From Promicromonospora iranensis (GTDB lineage: Bacteria > Actinomycetota > Actinomycetes > Actinomycetales > Cellulomonadaceae), in contig NZ_JAJQQP010000001.1 of NCBI RefSeq assembly GCF_028994805.1, positions 351,464 through 415,463 on the forward strand: a stretch of DNA of 64,000 nucleotides. The letters are read 5' to 3'. Shown here in pieces: positions 1 through 8,958 of this stretch. The position numbers and the translations under genes are program-made. The notes under the pieces are model-generated. The model saw only the letters and a list, made by a program, of their open reading frames with translations. It was not told the origin of the DNA and ran no database searches. How positions within the stretch are numbered: the stretch's first letter is position 1; each line of letters opens with the position of its first letter.

Positions 1-72
1 CGTCGGGTCCGTCGGGTCCGTCGGGTCCGTCGGGTCCGTCGGGTCGGTCGGGTCCGTCGGGTCCGTCGGGTT
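1..72 (-). repeat. Nine-base tandem repeat coding a (Asp-Pro-Thr)n linker
   Basis: Eight consecutive copies of the plus-strand unit cgtcgggtc (one copy has ggtcgggtc, the last has cgtcgggtt) run to the window edge. On the minus strand they read Asp-Pro-Thr in frame and form the flexible linker after the GH6 domain. The near-identity at DNA level makes this a slippage-prone minisatellite. Confidence 0.9.
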
Positions 73-1470
73 GATGGCCGGGTACGCGTTGGCGACCAGC
101 ATCTCGAACTGGGCCTGGAACCAGTGGCCCGACAGCGGCGCGCCCGCGAGCGCTCCCGTGTAGTTTCCGCCCAGCTCGCTGGACTGGTAGGTCGGGTCGC
201 ACATGCGGTCGAGGCGCTTGCCCTCGTCGTTCGGGATCTCGACCGACGAGCCGTCCGACTCCCCCGGGGGCTTGACCCACACGAAGGCGTCGAGGTGCGA
301 CTCGGGGTAGCCCGACGGCGTCACGGTCGGCCGCTCACCGATGCCGGCACCCGACGGGTTGCACCAGGCGCCGCGGTGGTTCCGGCGGTCCACCTTGGAC
401 TCGTTCACGTAGGTGTTGAGGTCGCTGGAGGTGCTGACCGCCGTCGGCCGTGCCGAGCCGCCCCAGCCGTTGCGCGACGTGTCGATCAGCATGCCGATGC
501 TCGACGGCGCACCCTGGGCGACCATCAGGTCGTAGAGGTGTGCCGTCCAGTCGACCTCGTCGAAGTCCGGGTTCCACTCGAACCAGTTGGCCGACTTGAC
601 CTGGCCGCTGCCGACCTGGAGGTCGGGGTTGGGCAGGAACGGCTCCTCCAGCGGCGTGGTGTTCGCGGTGTTCGTGACGAACCCGGACACGGCGTCCCAG
701 CCGTAGGTGCTGCCCTCGATGACGTTGGCGAACTCCTGCGCGGCACCGCTGGAGTTGTCGGGCCAGCCGAGCCAGCCCGAGTGGGCGGCGTCGATGTAGG
801 AGTACACGTTGCCGACCTCGTACAGCTCCGTGATGGCGTACTGCACGCCCTCGCGGTAGTACGGCGCCGAGGTGACGCAGTCCGGGTCGGACTGGTTGGT
901 CACGAGGTTCGGCAGCGAGTCCGGCTCGATGGTGGCGACGATCCGCAGGTTCTCGTACTCCGGCTGGTTCAGCAGCGCGGCGATCGGGTCGATGTACTCG
1001 GTCTTGTACCGCTGCATCCCCTCCGGGGTCGCCGGCAGCTCACCGTTGGACGCCAGGGCGTGGCAGTCACGGCCCGGCAGGTCGTAGATGACCACGTTGA
1101 ACACCAGCGGCGCGCCGCCGGACTGGGCGACCGCCTGGTCGAGGTGCCATTCCAGGCCGTGCTGCCGCTCGGTGCCCTCGATGGCCGCGATGCGGTCCAT
1201 CCAGACCGATGTCGGCTCGTCGGCGATGGCCCGCATGTCGGCGGCCACGCCGGGATCGCCGACCTGGTCGGCGGCCGCCTCGACCGACGCCGCCCAGTCC
1301 GGGTTGACGTACTGCCCGGCCCCGACGAACGGGTTGTCCTCGAGCGCGACGGCCGGCGCGCTCACGGCGACCAGCGCGGGAGCGGCGAGAAGTGCGCCCA
1401 CTGCGGCCGCCGCCACAGTGCGTGACCGGCGAGGGGACGTGCCGCGTGAGCGGCGTTGTGCTGTAGACAC
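1..1470 (-). CDS. Secreted GH6 cellulase (cellobiohydrolase-like), C-terminus outside window
   Basis: Glycoside hydrolase family 6 enzyme that hydrolyses cellulose from an extracellular location. The GTG start has a good GGAGG site four bases upstream. Residues 1-42 are an arginine-rich signal peptide ending near AVA. The catalytic domain spans about residues 45-465: YDLPGRDC carries Asp135 and IEPDSLPNLV carries Asp184, which match the two key acidic residues of fungal Cel6A (family knowledge); AAHSGWLGW and WVKPPGESDG are further family blocks, the last holding the proposed base. The reading then enters a Thr-Asp-Pro linker and leaves the window, so a carbohydrate-binding module is expected but unseen. 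No stop codon is visible. It lies directly downstream of a LacI repressor on the same strand, its likely regulator. Confidence 0.93.
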   Translation of the reverse strand, partial: MSTAQRRSRGTSPRRSRTVAAAAVGALLAAPALVAVSAPAVALEDNPFVGAGQYVNPDWAASVEAAADQVGDPGVAADMRAIADEPTSVWMDRIAAIEGTERQHGLEWHLDQAVAQSGGAPLVFNVVIYDLPGRDCHALASNGELPATPEGMQRYKTEYIDPIAALLNQPEYENLRIVATIEPDSLPNLVTNQSDPDCVTSAPYYREGVQYAITELYEVGNVYSYIDAAHSGWLGWPDNSSGAAQEFANVIEGSTYGWDAVSGFVTNTANTTPLEEPFLPNPDLQVGSGQVKSANWFEWNPDFDEVDWTAHLYDLMVAQGAPSSIGMLIDTSRNGWGGSARPTAVSTSSDLNTYVNESKVDRRNHRGAWCNPSGAGIGERPTVTPSGYPESHLDAFVWVKPPGESDGSSVEIPNDEGKRLDRMCDPTYQSSELGGNYTGALAGAPLSGHWFQAQFEMLVANAYPAINPTDPTDPTDPTDPTDPTDPTDPT

Positions 1471-1596
1471 GGTGACCTCCATTGGCCGTACCGAGCGCGT
1501 ACCGCACCGGCTCCAGGCCGAGGGACGGCACACGCACCGCGGCGGCTCGTTCCGCCGTGGCATGACGCAACTTTGCCTACCGTTTGGCTTCGGCAG

Positions 1597-1613
1597 AACC
1601 GTCTTAAACGATT
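1597..1613. promoter_or_regulatory. Possible LacI-type operator upstream of the cellulase
   Basis: The 17-base sequence AACCGTCTTAAACGATT is an imperfect inverted repeat (arms AAyCGT and ACGrTT). It lies about 130 bases before the cellulase start and overlaps the stop of the lacI-type gene. LacI family operators are short odd-length palindromes, so it is a candidate site, but the symmetry is imperfect and there is no second copy to support it. Confidence 0.25.
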
Positions 1614-2724
1614 AGCCCCCGGCCGGAGGTGCGGTCGAACCACGCACGACGAGCCTGCCCACCGGCACGGTGCCCGACGGCGGGGCCTCGCCCTCCGTCG
1701 GGTCGACCCCCACGGCACGCCGGGACGCCGCGGTGCTGAGCGCCGCACGCAGGGCCCTGCCGGTCGCCCGGCCGAGCTCCTCGACGGGATAGGGCACCGC
1801 GGTGAGCGACGGCGTCGTCAGGTAGCACGCGGGCGAGTCCGTCCCCGCGACCACCGACAGGTCCCACGGAACGCCGAGGCCGAGCCGCCGGGCGACGTCG
1901 AGCACCAGGCCGGCCGTGGCGTCGTCGTCGGTCACGATCGCCGTGGGACGGTCGCTCGCCGAGAGCAGCGGGCGCAGCGCCGCCGCCGCCCGCTCGGGAC
2001 CGTCACCCGCCACGGTGCGCAGCTCGATGCCGAAGGGGACGAGAGCCGCTGCCAGGGCGGCGGACCGGCGGACCGGTGCGACGTGATGCTCCGACCCGGC
2101 GACCATCGCGATCCGACGGTGCCCCAGCTCCGCGAGGAAGGCGCCCAGCTGCGCGAAGGCGTCGCCGTCGTCCAGCACCACGTGCTGCCACGTCGCGGGC
2201 GCGCCGTCGACCACGGCCCCGACCACCACCGCCGGTGCGGGGAGGGTGCGCAGCGCCGCGAGCCGCGCGTCGTCGACCCGGACGCCCGTGACGACGAAGG
2301 CCGCGTAGCGGCGCTCCGTCCACCAGCGGTCCATGAGCTGCGCCGCGCCGGCGGGCGACTCCGCGACGTGCACGGCGAGCGTGAGCGTGTCCGGGCCGAG
2401 CGTCTGCAGCGCCCCGGTCACGAGGTCGAGCGGGAACGCGGCGCGGGTGCCGAACGGCTGGTCGTGCACCACGACGAGGGCTGCCGCCGCCGGGCCGCTG
2501 CGCAACGAGCGGGCGGCGGTGGCGGGTCGCCAGCCCAGCTCGTCCGCCACCCGGAGCACCCGTTCACGGGTGGTCGCGGAGACCCCGCTGCGCCCGTTGA
2601 GCGTGTACGAGACGACCGCCGTGGACACGCCTGCGGCCCTGGCGACGTCAACAATCGTCGGTCGGCGCTGATGTGGCGGGCAATCTGACAGTTCGGGATC
2701 ATTCGGTCGCGACGTTGGGACCAT
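1612..2724 (-). CDS. LacI family transcriptional regulator
   Basis: DNA-binding repressor of sugar-use genes, 370 aa. The helix-turn-helix is at residues 23-43 (TIVDVARAAGVSTAVVSYTL) followed by a hinge region (ARSLRSG), then a periplasmic-binding-protein-like ligand domain to the C-terminus with the usual late HRRIAMVAG and TAVPYPVEELG blocks. The ATG at 2724 is chosen because it gives the normal short N-terminus; the open frame runs far upstream only through the opposing gene. It precedes the GH6 cellulase on the same strand and is divergent from a second LacI-like sensor, so a role in cellulose or cello-oligosaccharide control is inferred. The ligand is unknown. Confidence 0.92.
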   Translation of the reverse strand: MVPTSRPNDPELSDCPPHQRRPTIVDVARAAGVSTAVVSYTLNGRSGVSATTRERVLRVADELGWRPATAARSLRSGPAAAALVVVHDQPFGTRAAFPLDLVTGALQTLGPDTLTLAVHVAESPAGAAQLMDRWWTERRYAAFVVTGVRVDDARLAALRTLPAPAVVVGAVVDGAPATWQHVVLDDGDAFAQLGAFLAELGHRRIAMVAGSEHHVAPVRRSAALAAALVPFGIELRTVAGDGPERAAAALRPLLSASDRPTAIVTDDDATAGLVLDVARRLGLGVPWDLSVVAGTDSPACYLTTPSLTAVPYPVEELGRATGRALRAALSTAASRRAVGVDPTEGEAPPSGTVPVGRLVVRGSTAPPAGG

Positions 2725-2787
2725 AACCACGTAGCATGCACCCTCGGGTGAATTTTGCACAGCGTCAACGAAGACGGGTGTATTCGC

Positions 2788-5139
2788 ATGCTCATTGGAA
2801 AGCGCAGGTATGTGATCGGGGTGCTGTCCCCGGTGGTCGGCGGCTACTACTTCGGGCGGGTGCTCGCCGGGATCGCGCGCACCGTCCGACCGGACGGGCA
2901 CCGCGTGGTCGCCGTCCAGACCTATCCGGCGGACCTGGAACGCGAGCAGTTCCCGGACCGTCCGCCGGGCACGGCGTCCGTCAGCCTCGGACAGGTCGAC
3001 GGCGTCATCGTCATCACCTCGGCGGTGAACGAGGCGACACTGCTCCGGATCGAGGACGACGGCACGCCGATCGTGCTCATCAGCGGGCGCGCCACGGGCG
3101 TCGACGCCCCGGTCGTGACCCCGGACAACGAGGGCGGCACCCGCGCGGCCGTCGAACACCTCATCGCGCACGGGCACCGGGAGATCGGGTTCCTCGGCAG
3201 CCTCCGGCAGGCCGACATCGTCCAGCGCCACGAGGCGTACCTCGCCACGCTCCTCGCCCACGGCATCACGCCACGGCCCGAGTGGCTCTACCGCACCGCC
3301 GACAACCAGGAGGCGAGCGCGGCCACCGTCGCGCAGGCCCTCGTCGGCGGCCCGGGACTGCCCACGACGGCGACGGTCGCCGCGACGGACCGCAACGCGA
3401 TCGGGTTCTCCCGCGCGCTGCGCGTCCAGGGGCTGTCCCTCCCGGGCGACCAGGCGATCGTCGGCTTCGACCACTCCGAGGCGGGCGCGCGCGTGCGGCC
3501 CCGGCTCGCGTCGGTGGACCCGCACCACGACCAGGTCGGGGAGCTCGCGGTCTCGCTGCTGCTCGCCCGGATCCGGGGCGAACGCGTGGCGGGCCAGCAC
3601 CTGTCGCGCTCGACCCTCGTCACCCGCGAGTCGTGCGGCTGCCTCGACGCGCGGGCCGGGGCGCTCGTCGGGGGCCTGCCCGCACAGGAGGGGTCGACGG
3701 CCTGGCGACGGCTCGGCGAGGTCGCACGCGCGACGTTCGACGGGGCGGAGGCCCGCCTCGGGCTCGGCGCCGACCTCGACTCCTGGCTGCGGGGCGTGCA
3801 GCGCGTGTTCCGCAGCGCGGCAGCACTGGGTCAGCCGCCCACGCAGGCCACCCTCACCAGTCTCGCCGAGAGCACTCGTGCGCTGCGGCCGCACCCCGAG
3901 GCCCTCGAACAGCTCATCCCCGCGCTGCGGTCCGTCGAGGATGAGTTCCGCGAGCAGGTCAGACGGGGCCAGGTGCCGACCGTCCCCGCGGAGCGGCCGC
4001 ACGCCGTCGGCGTGGCCGGGGCCACTGCCGGGGCCACGGGCCAGCCCGGGAGCGCCGGTCCGCCGGGCGTCGTCGCCGGCAGCGACCCCACGACGAAGGC
4101 TGCGCGCGCTCCCAGCCGCGCAGCCCGCGCCCGCGCGGTCACGCACACCGCCACGGACGTGCTCGTCGCCCTCAGCGCGGGATGCACACAGACCCTGCTC
4201 GCCCGGTCCGGCAGGCTCGAACGGACGATCACCGACCAGTACGAGCTCGACCTCGACCTCCTGCACGCCGACGGCCGGGCGATCCGGGCACTCACCTGGC
4301 TCCCGCGCGGCCACCCCGGCCCCGCCACGCTCGCCCTGTGGTCCGACGCCGAGAGTGCGCCGGTGCCCGGCACGGCGCCGGCGTCCGCCCGGATCAACGG
4401 CGCGCGGACGCTCGAGATCGTCGGCACCACGGCGGTGTCCCGCAAGGCGACGGCTCTGGTGGGCACCCACGTGCCGGTGAGCGAGTTCCCGCCCCCCGCG
4501 CTGGCCGGCGAGGGCGTCGTGTTCGTGGTGCCCGTGACGTTCGACCAGAGCGACTGGGGCATGCTCGCGATCGGCGGCGGCGTGGACATCCATGCCACGA
4601 GCTCCCGCGACAAGTACGACCACTGGGCGGCCATGGTCGCCGTCGCGCTCGACCGGGAGGACCGCCTCACGTCGCTGCAGCGGCAGCAGGCCGCGCTCGC
4701 GGAGGCCGCGAGCCGGGAGCGGGCGCTCGTGCTCGACCTGCGCACGGAGGTCGAGCGCAACGCCCTGGTCCAGGACGTGGCGCTGGAGGGCACGTGGGAC
4801 TGGGACATCGCCACCGGCCAGGTCTTCTACTCCCGCACCTGGCGCGCCCTGGTCGGTCTGCCCGACGACGCCTCGTGCACCGGCATCGAGGAGTGGACCG
4901 GACGGGTGCACCCGCAGGACGTGCGGGCCGTCCAGACGGCCATCGCCCGGCAGCTCGCCGGGGCTGCCGAGCCGCTCGACCTGGAGCACCGGCTGATCGC
5001 CGCCGACGGTCGCGAGATGTGGGTCCGTTGCCGGGCCACCACGGTGACCGACGACGCCGGCGTCCGCGCGCGCATGATCGGCGTGCTCATGGACGTCACC
5101 GGCATGCCGGCCCGGGAACGCCGGGGGGTGGCGCGCTGA
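2788..5139 (+). CDS. LacI-like ligand-binding domain fused to PAS sensor, no output domain
   Basis: Protein of 783 aa. Residues about 1-290 are a LacI-type periplasmic-binding fold (VLSPVVGGYYFGRVLAGIA, later IVGFDHSEAGARVRP) but without a DNA-binding helix-turn-helix and without signal peptide, so it is cytoplasmic. A helical and Ala/Gly-rich middle follows (about 290-460), then a region that could be GAF-like, a coiled coil near 640-665, and a PAS domain at about 675-780 (WDWDIATGQVFYS to GVLMDVTG). It stops right after the PAS domain: no GGDEF, kinase or phosphatase domain follows. LacI-PAS-GGDEF proteins exist in related bacteria, so output may have been lost or supplied by a partner. A TTG at 2755 is an alternative start. 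It is divergent from the lacI gene. Confidence 0.8.
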   Translation: MLIGKRRYVIGVLSPVVGGYYFGRVLAGIARTVRPDGHRVVAVQTYPADLEREQFPDRPPGTASVSLGQVDGVIVITSAVNEATLLRIEDDGTPIVLISGRATGVDAPVVTPDNEGGTRAAVEHLIAHGHREIGFLGSLRQADIVQRHEAYLATLLAHGITPRPEWLYRTADNQEASAATVAQALVGGPGLPTTATVAATDRNAIGFSRALRVQGLSLPGDQAIVGFDHSEAGARVRPRLASVDPHHDQVGELAVSLLLARIRGERVAGQHLSRSTLVTRESCGCLDARAGALVGGLPAQEGSTAWRRLGEVARATFDGAEARLGLGADLDSWLRGVQRVFRSAAALGQPPTQATLTSLAESTRALRPHPEALEQLIPALRSVEDEFREQVRRGQVPTVPAERPHAVGVAGATAGATGQPGSAGPPGVVAGSDPTTKAARAPSRAARARAVTHTATDVLVALSAGCTQTLLARSGRLERTITDQYELDLDLLHADGRAIRALTWLPRGHPGPATLALWSDAESAPVPGTAPASARINGARTLEIVGTTAVSRKATALVGTHVPVSEFPPPALAGEGVVFVVPVTFDQSDWGMLAIGGGVDIHATSSRDKYDHWAAMVAVALDREDRLTSLQRQQAALAEAASRERALVLDLRTEVERNALVQDVALEGTWDWDIATGQVFYSRTWRALVGLPDDASCTGIEEWTGRVHPQDVRAVQTAIARQLAGAAEPLDLEHRLIAADGREMWVRCRATTVTDDAGVRARMIGVLMDVTGMPARERRGVAR

Positions 5140-5193
5140 GCGCCGTCGGCGGGGCGAGGCCGTCGTGCTGGGGCGAGCGGCGCGGGCGCCGTC

Positions 5194-6483
5194 CTACGGG
5201 ACGGTGACCTCGCCGCGCTCCGCCCGGAGCGCGATGTCCGTGCGGTGGTGCGAGCCCTTGAGGCCGATCTTCGCGACACCCTCGTAGGCCCGACGCCGGG
5301 CGTCCGCCAGGTCGGTGCCGAGCGCCACGACGGAGAGCACGCGCCCGCCCGCGCTGACCAGCTCGTCGGCGGTCGAGAGGCCCGTACCGGCGTGCAGCAC
5401 GTGCACCCCGGGGAGCGACTCGGCGTCCTCGATGCCCGTGATCGGGTCACCGGACCGGGCCAGCTCGGGGTAGCCCTCGGACGCGACGACCACCGTCACC
5501 GAGGCCTCGGGACGCCAGCGCAGCGGCTCGAGCTCGGCGAGCCTCCCACGAGCCGCGGCGAGCATGACCTCCGACAGCGGAGTCATGAGCCGGGCCAGCA
5601 CGGACTGGGTCTCCGGGTCGCCGAAGCGCGCGTTGAACTCGACCACCCGCGTGCCCCGGCTGGTGAGCGCGAGCCCGACGTACAGGACGCCGGAGAACGG
5701 CGTGCCGCGGCGTGCCATCTCGTCGATCGTGGGCTGGGCGACCCGGCTCACGACCTCGTCGACGAGGCCCGCCGGCGCCCAGCCCAGCGGGGTGTAGGCG
5801 CCCATGCCGCCCGTGTTGGGGCCCTCGTCGTCGTTCCCGACGCGCTTGAAGTCCTGCGCGGGGACCAGCGGGACCACCGTCACCCCGTCGCACACGCAGA
5901 ACAGGGAGACCTCGGGACCGTCGAGGTACTCCTCGACCACGACGCGACCGTTCTCGTGGGACAGGCAGGCCTCGCCGTGCGCGAGCGCGGCCTCGCGGTC
6001 GTCGGTGACGACGACACCCTTGCCGGCCGCCAGCCCGTCGTCCTTGACCACGTACGGCGGGCCGAACGCGTCGAGCGCGGCGGCGACCTCCGTGGCGTCC
6101 GTGCACACGTGCGCCATGGCGGTCGGCACGCCCGCGGCGGCCATGACCTCCTTGGCGAACGACTTGGAGCCCTCGAGCCGGGCCGCCTCGCCGGACGGCC
6201 CGAACACGGGCACGCCCGCCGCGCGGACGGAGTCCGCCACGCCCGCGACCAGCGGCGCCTCGGGCCCGACGACGACCAGCTCGGCGCCCACCTCCTCGGC
6301 CAGCGCCGCGACCGCCGTCCCGTCCAGCGGGTCCACCGTGTGCCACGTCGCCAGCCCGGCGATACCCGGGTTCCCCGGCGCCGCGTGAAGCTCGTGGGCG
6401 GCGGCCCCGGACGCGGTCTCCCGGTGCAGGGAGTGGATGATGGCGTGCTCGCGGGCACCGGTCCCGATGACGAGGATCTTCAC
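5194..6483 (-). CDS. purD: Phosphoribosylamine-glycine ligase
   Basis: GAR synthetase, second step of de novo purine synthesis: joins glycine to 5-phosphoribosylamine with ATP. 429 aa, normal length. N-terminal MKILVIGTGAREHAI is the family start, GPEAPLVAG follows, and the ATP-grasp domain has KDDGLAAGKGV near residue 150 and the metal-binding end VVEFNARFGDPETQ near 290. The GTG start lies 32 bases after purA on the same strand with no strong Shine-Dalgarno, so the two probably form an operon. Confidence 0.97.
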   Translation of the reverse strand: MKILVIGTGAREHAIIHSLHRETASGAAAHELHAAPGNPGIAGLATWHTVDPLDGTAVAALAEEVGAELVVVGPEAPLVAGVADSVRAAGVPVFGPSGEAARLEGSKSFAKEVMAAAGVPTAMAHVCTDATEVAAALDAFGPPYVVKDDGLAAGKGVVVTDDREAALAHGEACLSHENGRVVVEEYLDGPEVSLFCVCDGVTVVPLVPAQDFKRVGNDDEGPNTGGMGAYTPLGWAPAGLVDEVVSRVAQPTIDEMARRGTPFSGVLYVGLALTSRGTRVVEFNARFGDPETQSVLARLMTPLSEVMLAAARGRLAELEPLRWRPEASVTVVVASEGYPELARSGDPITGIEDAESLPGVHVLHAGTGLSTADELVSAGGRVLSVVALGTDLADARRRAYEGVAKIGLKGSHHRTDIALRAERGEVTVP

Positions 6484-6515
6484 TGTGGCAGAGGGCTCTC
6501 TAGGTGGGTGCGGGC

Positions 6516-7808
6516 TCAGCGCGGGTGGATGAGGTCGTGGACGGGGATGATCTCGTCACGCTTCGGGCCGACGCCGATCGCGGAGATCCGGGTGCCGGAC
6601 ATCTCCTCGAGCGTCTTCACGTAGGCCTGGGCGTTCGGCGGCAGGTCCTCGAAGGCACGGGCCTTGGAGATGTCCTCCCACCAGCCGTCGAGCTCCTCGT
6701 AGATCGGCTTCGCGTGGTGGAACGCCGTCTGGTCGGTGGGCATCTCGTCGTAGCGGACGCCGTCGACGTCGTACGCGACGCAGACCGGCACCTTCTCCAT
6801 GCCGGTGAGCACGTCGAGCTTGGTCAGCACGATGTCGGTGAGCCCGTTGATGCGGGTCGCGTAGCGGGCGATCACGGCGTCGTACCAGCCGGTGCGGCGC
6901 GCGCGGCCGGTGGTGACGCCGTACTCCCCGCCGGTCTTGCGCAGGAACTCGCCCTTGTCGTCGAACAGCTCGGTGGGGAACGGCCCCTCGCCGACGCGGG
7001 TCGTGTACGCCTTGATGACGCCGATCACCGAGTCGATCCGCGTGGGCCCGACACCGGACCCGGTCACCGCGCCGCCCGCCGTCGCGCTGGAGGACGTCAC
7101 GAACGGGTAGGTGCCGTGGTCGATGTCGAGCATCGTCGCCTGGCCGGCCTCGAACAGGACGGTCTTGCCCGCCTGGATGGCCTTGTCCAGCTCGACGGCG
7201 GTGTCCGTGACCATGGGCCGGAGCCGGTCGGCGTACTGGAGCAGCTCGTCGAGCGTCTCGTCCACCGTGATGGCGCGCCGGTTGTAGACCTTCACGAGCA
7301 GGTGGTTCTTCTGGTCGAGCGAACCCTCGATCTTGGCGCGCAGGATCTTCTCGTCGAACAGGTCCCACATGCGGATGCCGACGCGGTTGATCTTGTCGGC
7401 GTACGACGGGCCGATGCCCCGTCCCGTGGTGCCGATACGGCGCTTGCCGAGGAACCGCTCGGTCACCTTGTCGATGGTGCGGTGGTACGGGGCGATGATG
7501 TGCGCGCTGCCCGAGACGAGCAGCCTGGACACGTCCACACCGCGCTCGATCAGGGCGTCGAGCTCCTGGAACAGGACCTCGATGTCGACGACCACGCCGT
7601 TGGCGATGACCGGCACCACGCCCGGCGACAGGATCCCGGACGGCAGGAGGTGCAGCGCGTACTTCTCGTCGTCGATGACGACCGTGTGCCCCGCGTTGTT
7701 CCCACCGTTGAACTTGACCACGTAATCGACGCGGGAGCCCAGGAGGTCCGTCGCCTTTCCCTTGCCCTCATCGCCCCACTGGGCCCCGACGAGCACGACG
7801 CCTGGCAT
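6516..7808 (-). CDS. purA: Adenylosuccinate synthetase
   Basis: GTP-dependent joining of IMP and aspartate, first committed step to AMP. 430 aa, full length. The N-terminal [11 protein letters not shown] loop with catalytic Asp, [11 protein letters not shown], the IMP-site [14 protein letters not shown] near residue 130, and the GTP-binding TKLDVLTG near 330 are all intact. A GGAGA site precedes the ATG. Upstream lies DUF3151, downstream purD. Confidence 0.98.
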   Translation of the reverse strand: MPGVVLVGAQWGDEGKGKATDLLGSRVDYVVKFNGGNNAGHTVVIDDEKYALHLLPSGILSPGVVPVIANGVVVDIEVLFQELDALIERGVDVSRLLVSGSAHIIAPYHRTIDKVTERFLGKRRIGTTGRGIGPSYADKINRVGIRMWDLFDEKILRAKIEGSLDQKNHLLVKVYNRRAITVDETLDELLQYADRLRPMVTDTAVELDKAIQAGKTVLFEAGQATMLDIDHGTYPFVTSSSATAGGAVTGSGVGPTRIDSVIGVIKAYTTRVGEGPFPTELFDDKGEFLRKTGGEYGVTTGRARRTGWYDAVIARYATRINGLTDIVLTKLDVLTGMEKVPVCVAYDVDGVRYDEMPTDQTAFHHAKPIYEELDGWWEDISKARAFEDLPPNAQAYVKTLEEMSGTRISAIGVGPKRDEIIPVHDLIHPR

Positions 7809-7883
7809 GGATCTCCACCTTCTCGGATTGCTTGAGTTGCTCCGCGTGGTGCGCCCGATGGCGCCCGCGGGCCGCGCCCGAGT

Positions 7884-8327
7884 CTACTTCGTGGTGGACG
7901 CCAGGGCGCGTACCTCGTCCACCGACGTGCCGGAGTCCCCGAGGAACTTCGCGCAACGCTCCGCCTCATCCTCCTCGCCGATGAGGTGCGCCGCCTGCGA
8001 GAGCGCGAGGAGCGACCGGAGGAAGCCCTGGTTCGGCACGTGGTCGGCCGGGATCGGGCCCTGCCCGCGCCAGCCGGCGCGGCGCAGCGCGTCGAGCCCG
8101 CGGTGGTAGCCGGCGCGCGCGTAGGCGTAGGCCTCGACGTTGCCGGCGGCGGCGTCGGCCGCGAGCGCGCGCTCTGCGAGGACCGCCCACACGAGGGACG
8201 ACGCCGGGGCCGACGCGACCACGGCGACCGGGTCGTCGCCGCTGGTCAGGCGCTCACGGGCGGCCGGGAAGTCGTCGGGAAGCAGAGTGGGGGCCGGACC
8301 CTGCAGCAGATTTTCGTGGGTGCTCAT
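7884..8327 (-). CDS. DUF3151 domain protein
   Basis: 147-aa soluble protein of unknown function. It matches the DUF3151 family over its whole length: N-terminal STHENLL, then AYAYARAGYHRGLDALRR and GQGPIPADHVPNQGFLR, and a C-terminal EEDEAERCAKFL. The family is found in Actinobacteria, often beside purA and fba, as here. The ATG at 8327 is preferred over a TTG two codons upstream because GAGAAT sits six bases before it and no Shine-Dalgarno is present (leaderless start). No catalytic residues are recognisable. Confidence 0.88.
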   Translation of the reverse strand: MSTHENLLQGPAPTLLPDDFPAARERLTSGDDPVAVVASAPASSLVWAVLAERALAADAAAGNVEAYAYARAGYHRGLDALRRAGWRGQGPIPADHVPNQGFLRSLLALSQAAHLIGEEDEAERCAKFLGDSGTSVDEVRALASTTK

Positions 8328-8333
8328 GCGCAA

Positions 8334-8339
8334 ATTCTC
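8334..8339 (-). promoter_or_regulatory. Leaderless -10 box for DUF3151
   Basis: GAGAAT on the minus strand ends six bases before the ATG at 8327. It keeps A2 and T6 of TAnnnT and the spacing seen at other starts in this window. Confidence 0.4.
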
Positions 8340-8368
8340 ACACTTGCGGGGCAGAGATGGACAAAGAG

Positions 8369-8433
8369 GATCGCACCGGATTGCCCTGGGCGGCCGCTCA
8401 GACGGTGAATTTTGCCTTTCATCCGGTGCGATC
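8369..8433. repeat. 13-bp perfect inverted repeat in the DUF3151/STAS divergent promoter region
   Basis: GATCGCACCGGAT (8369-8381) and its exact reverse complement (8421-8433) are 39 bases apart. The right arm lies where the -35 of the downstream STAS gene should be, and TTGCCC / GGGCAA follow the left and right arms respectively. A paired operator or a DNA-looping site is plausible; no regulator is assigned. Confidence 0.6.
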
Positions 8434-8446
8434 GGGCAACAGTCGT

Positions 8447-8452
8447 TACGCT
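8447..8452 (+). promoter_or_regulatory. Leaderless -10 box for STAS gene 1
   Basis: TACGCT ends six bases before the ATG at 8459; there is no Shine-Dalgarno. Transcription would start at or next to the A of ATG. Confidence 0.55.
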
Positions 8453-8458
8453 CGACAC

Positions 8459-8863
8459 ATGATCGAGATCGCGACGTCTCCCACGACGACGACGCTCGTG
8501 ATCGCCGGCGACCTCGACCTCGCCGAACGAGACCAGTTCCCGGAGATCGCAGCGCGCGTCGTCGGCCTGCGCCGACAGCTGCTCGTCATCGACATGTGCC
8601 GGGTCACGTTCATGGACTCCACCGGCGCCGCGTTCCTCATCTCGCTGGCCGACGCCGGCCGTAAGCGGGGCGGCGCGACCGTGATCCGCGGCGCCGACGA
8701 GCGCGACCTGTTCGTGCTCGAGGTGTGCGGCGCGATGGAGCTCTTCCGCGTCGACGACGAGCACTCGTGCGAGCCCTCCGCCCCTGACTCGGGTTTTGCG
8801 GTCATGACACCGCGGGATGACGACACCTCGCCGTTATCGCACCGCGACGTGTCCACCGCGTAA
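8459..8863 (+). CDS. STAS domain anti-sigma factor antagonist (RsbV-like) 1
   Basis: 134-aa protein with an STAS domain at about residues 5-100: IEIATSPTTTTLVIAGDLDL, then DMCRVTFMDSTGAAFL, where the Ser in MDSTG is the phosphorylated residue of RsbV/SpoIIAA-type antagonists (family knowledge). Such proteins bind an anti-sigma kinase when dephosphorylated. A polar tail of about 35 residues follows. The ATG at 8459 is chosen over an upstream in-frame TTG because it has a leaderless -10 box. It converges on the SpoIIE-type phosphatase-kinase gene and is probably its substrate. Confidence 0.87.
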   Translation: MIEIATSPTTTTLVIAGDLDLAERDQFPEIAARVVGLRRQLLVIDMCRVTFMDSTGAAFLISLADAGRKRGGATVIRGADERDLFVLEVCGAMELFRVDDEHSCEPSAPDSGFAVMTPRDDDTSPLSHRDVSTA

Positions 8864-8898
8864 AACGTTATCCACGCCTCTGCCGAGGGAGTCATCTG

Positions 8899-8938
8899 GC
8901 GAGGTAGTCACTCAGTTCACGCTGGGTGACTACCTCGC
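8899..8938. terminator. Bidirectional hairpin terminator between convergent genes
   Basis: Perfect 13-bp stem (8899-8911 with 8926-8938), 14-base loop, core GAGGTAGTC/GACTACCTC. It lies between the STAS stop at 8863 and the SpoIIE-type stop at 8959. A third copy of the half-site GACTACCTCG is at 8944-8953. No U-tract. The same core forms the terminator at 60724. Confidence 0.75.
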
Positions 8939-8958
8939 TACATGACTACCTCGGCGGG

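Noticed and set aside
2739-2750. CACCCTCGGGTG in the lacI/sensor divergent region as a LacI operator
   Set aside because: Only five-base arms; expected often by chance at this GC content.
1612-4989. A 1,125-residue open frame on the minus strand through the PAS-sensor gene
   Set aside because: Only its last 370 residues are a real LacI protein; the rest is antisense to the sensor gene and has shadow composition. Many similar long antisense frames (for example opposite purD, clpB and the giant membrane gene) are caused by the high GC content.
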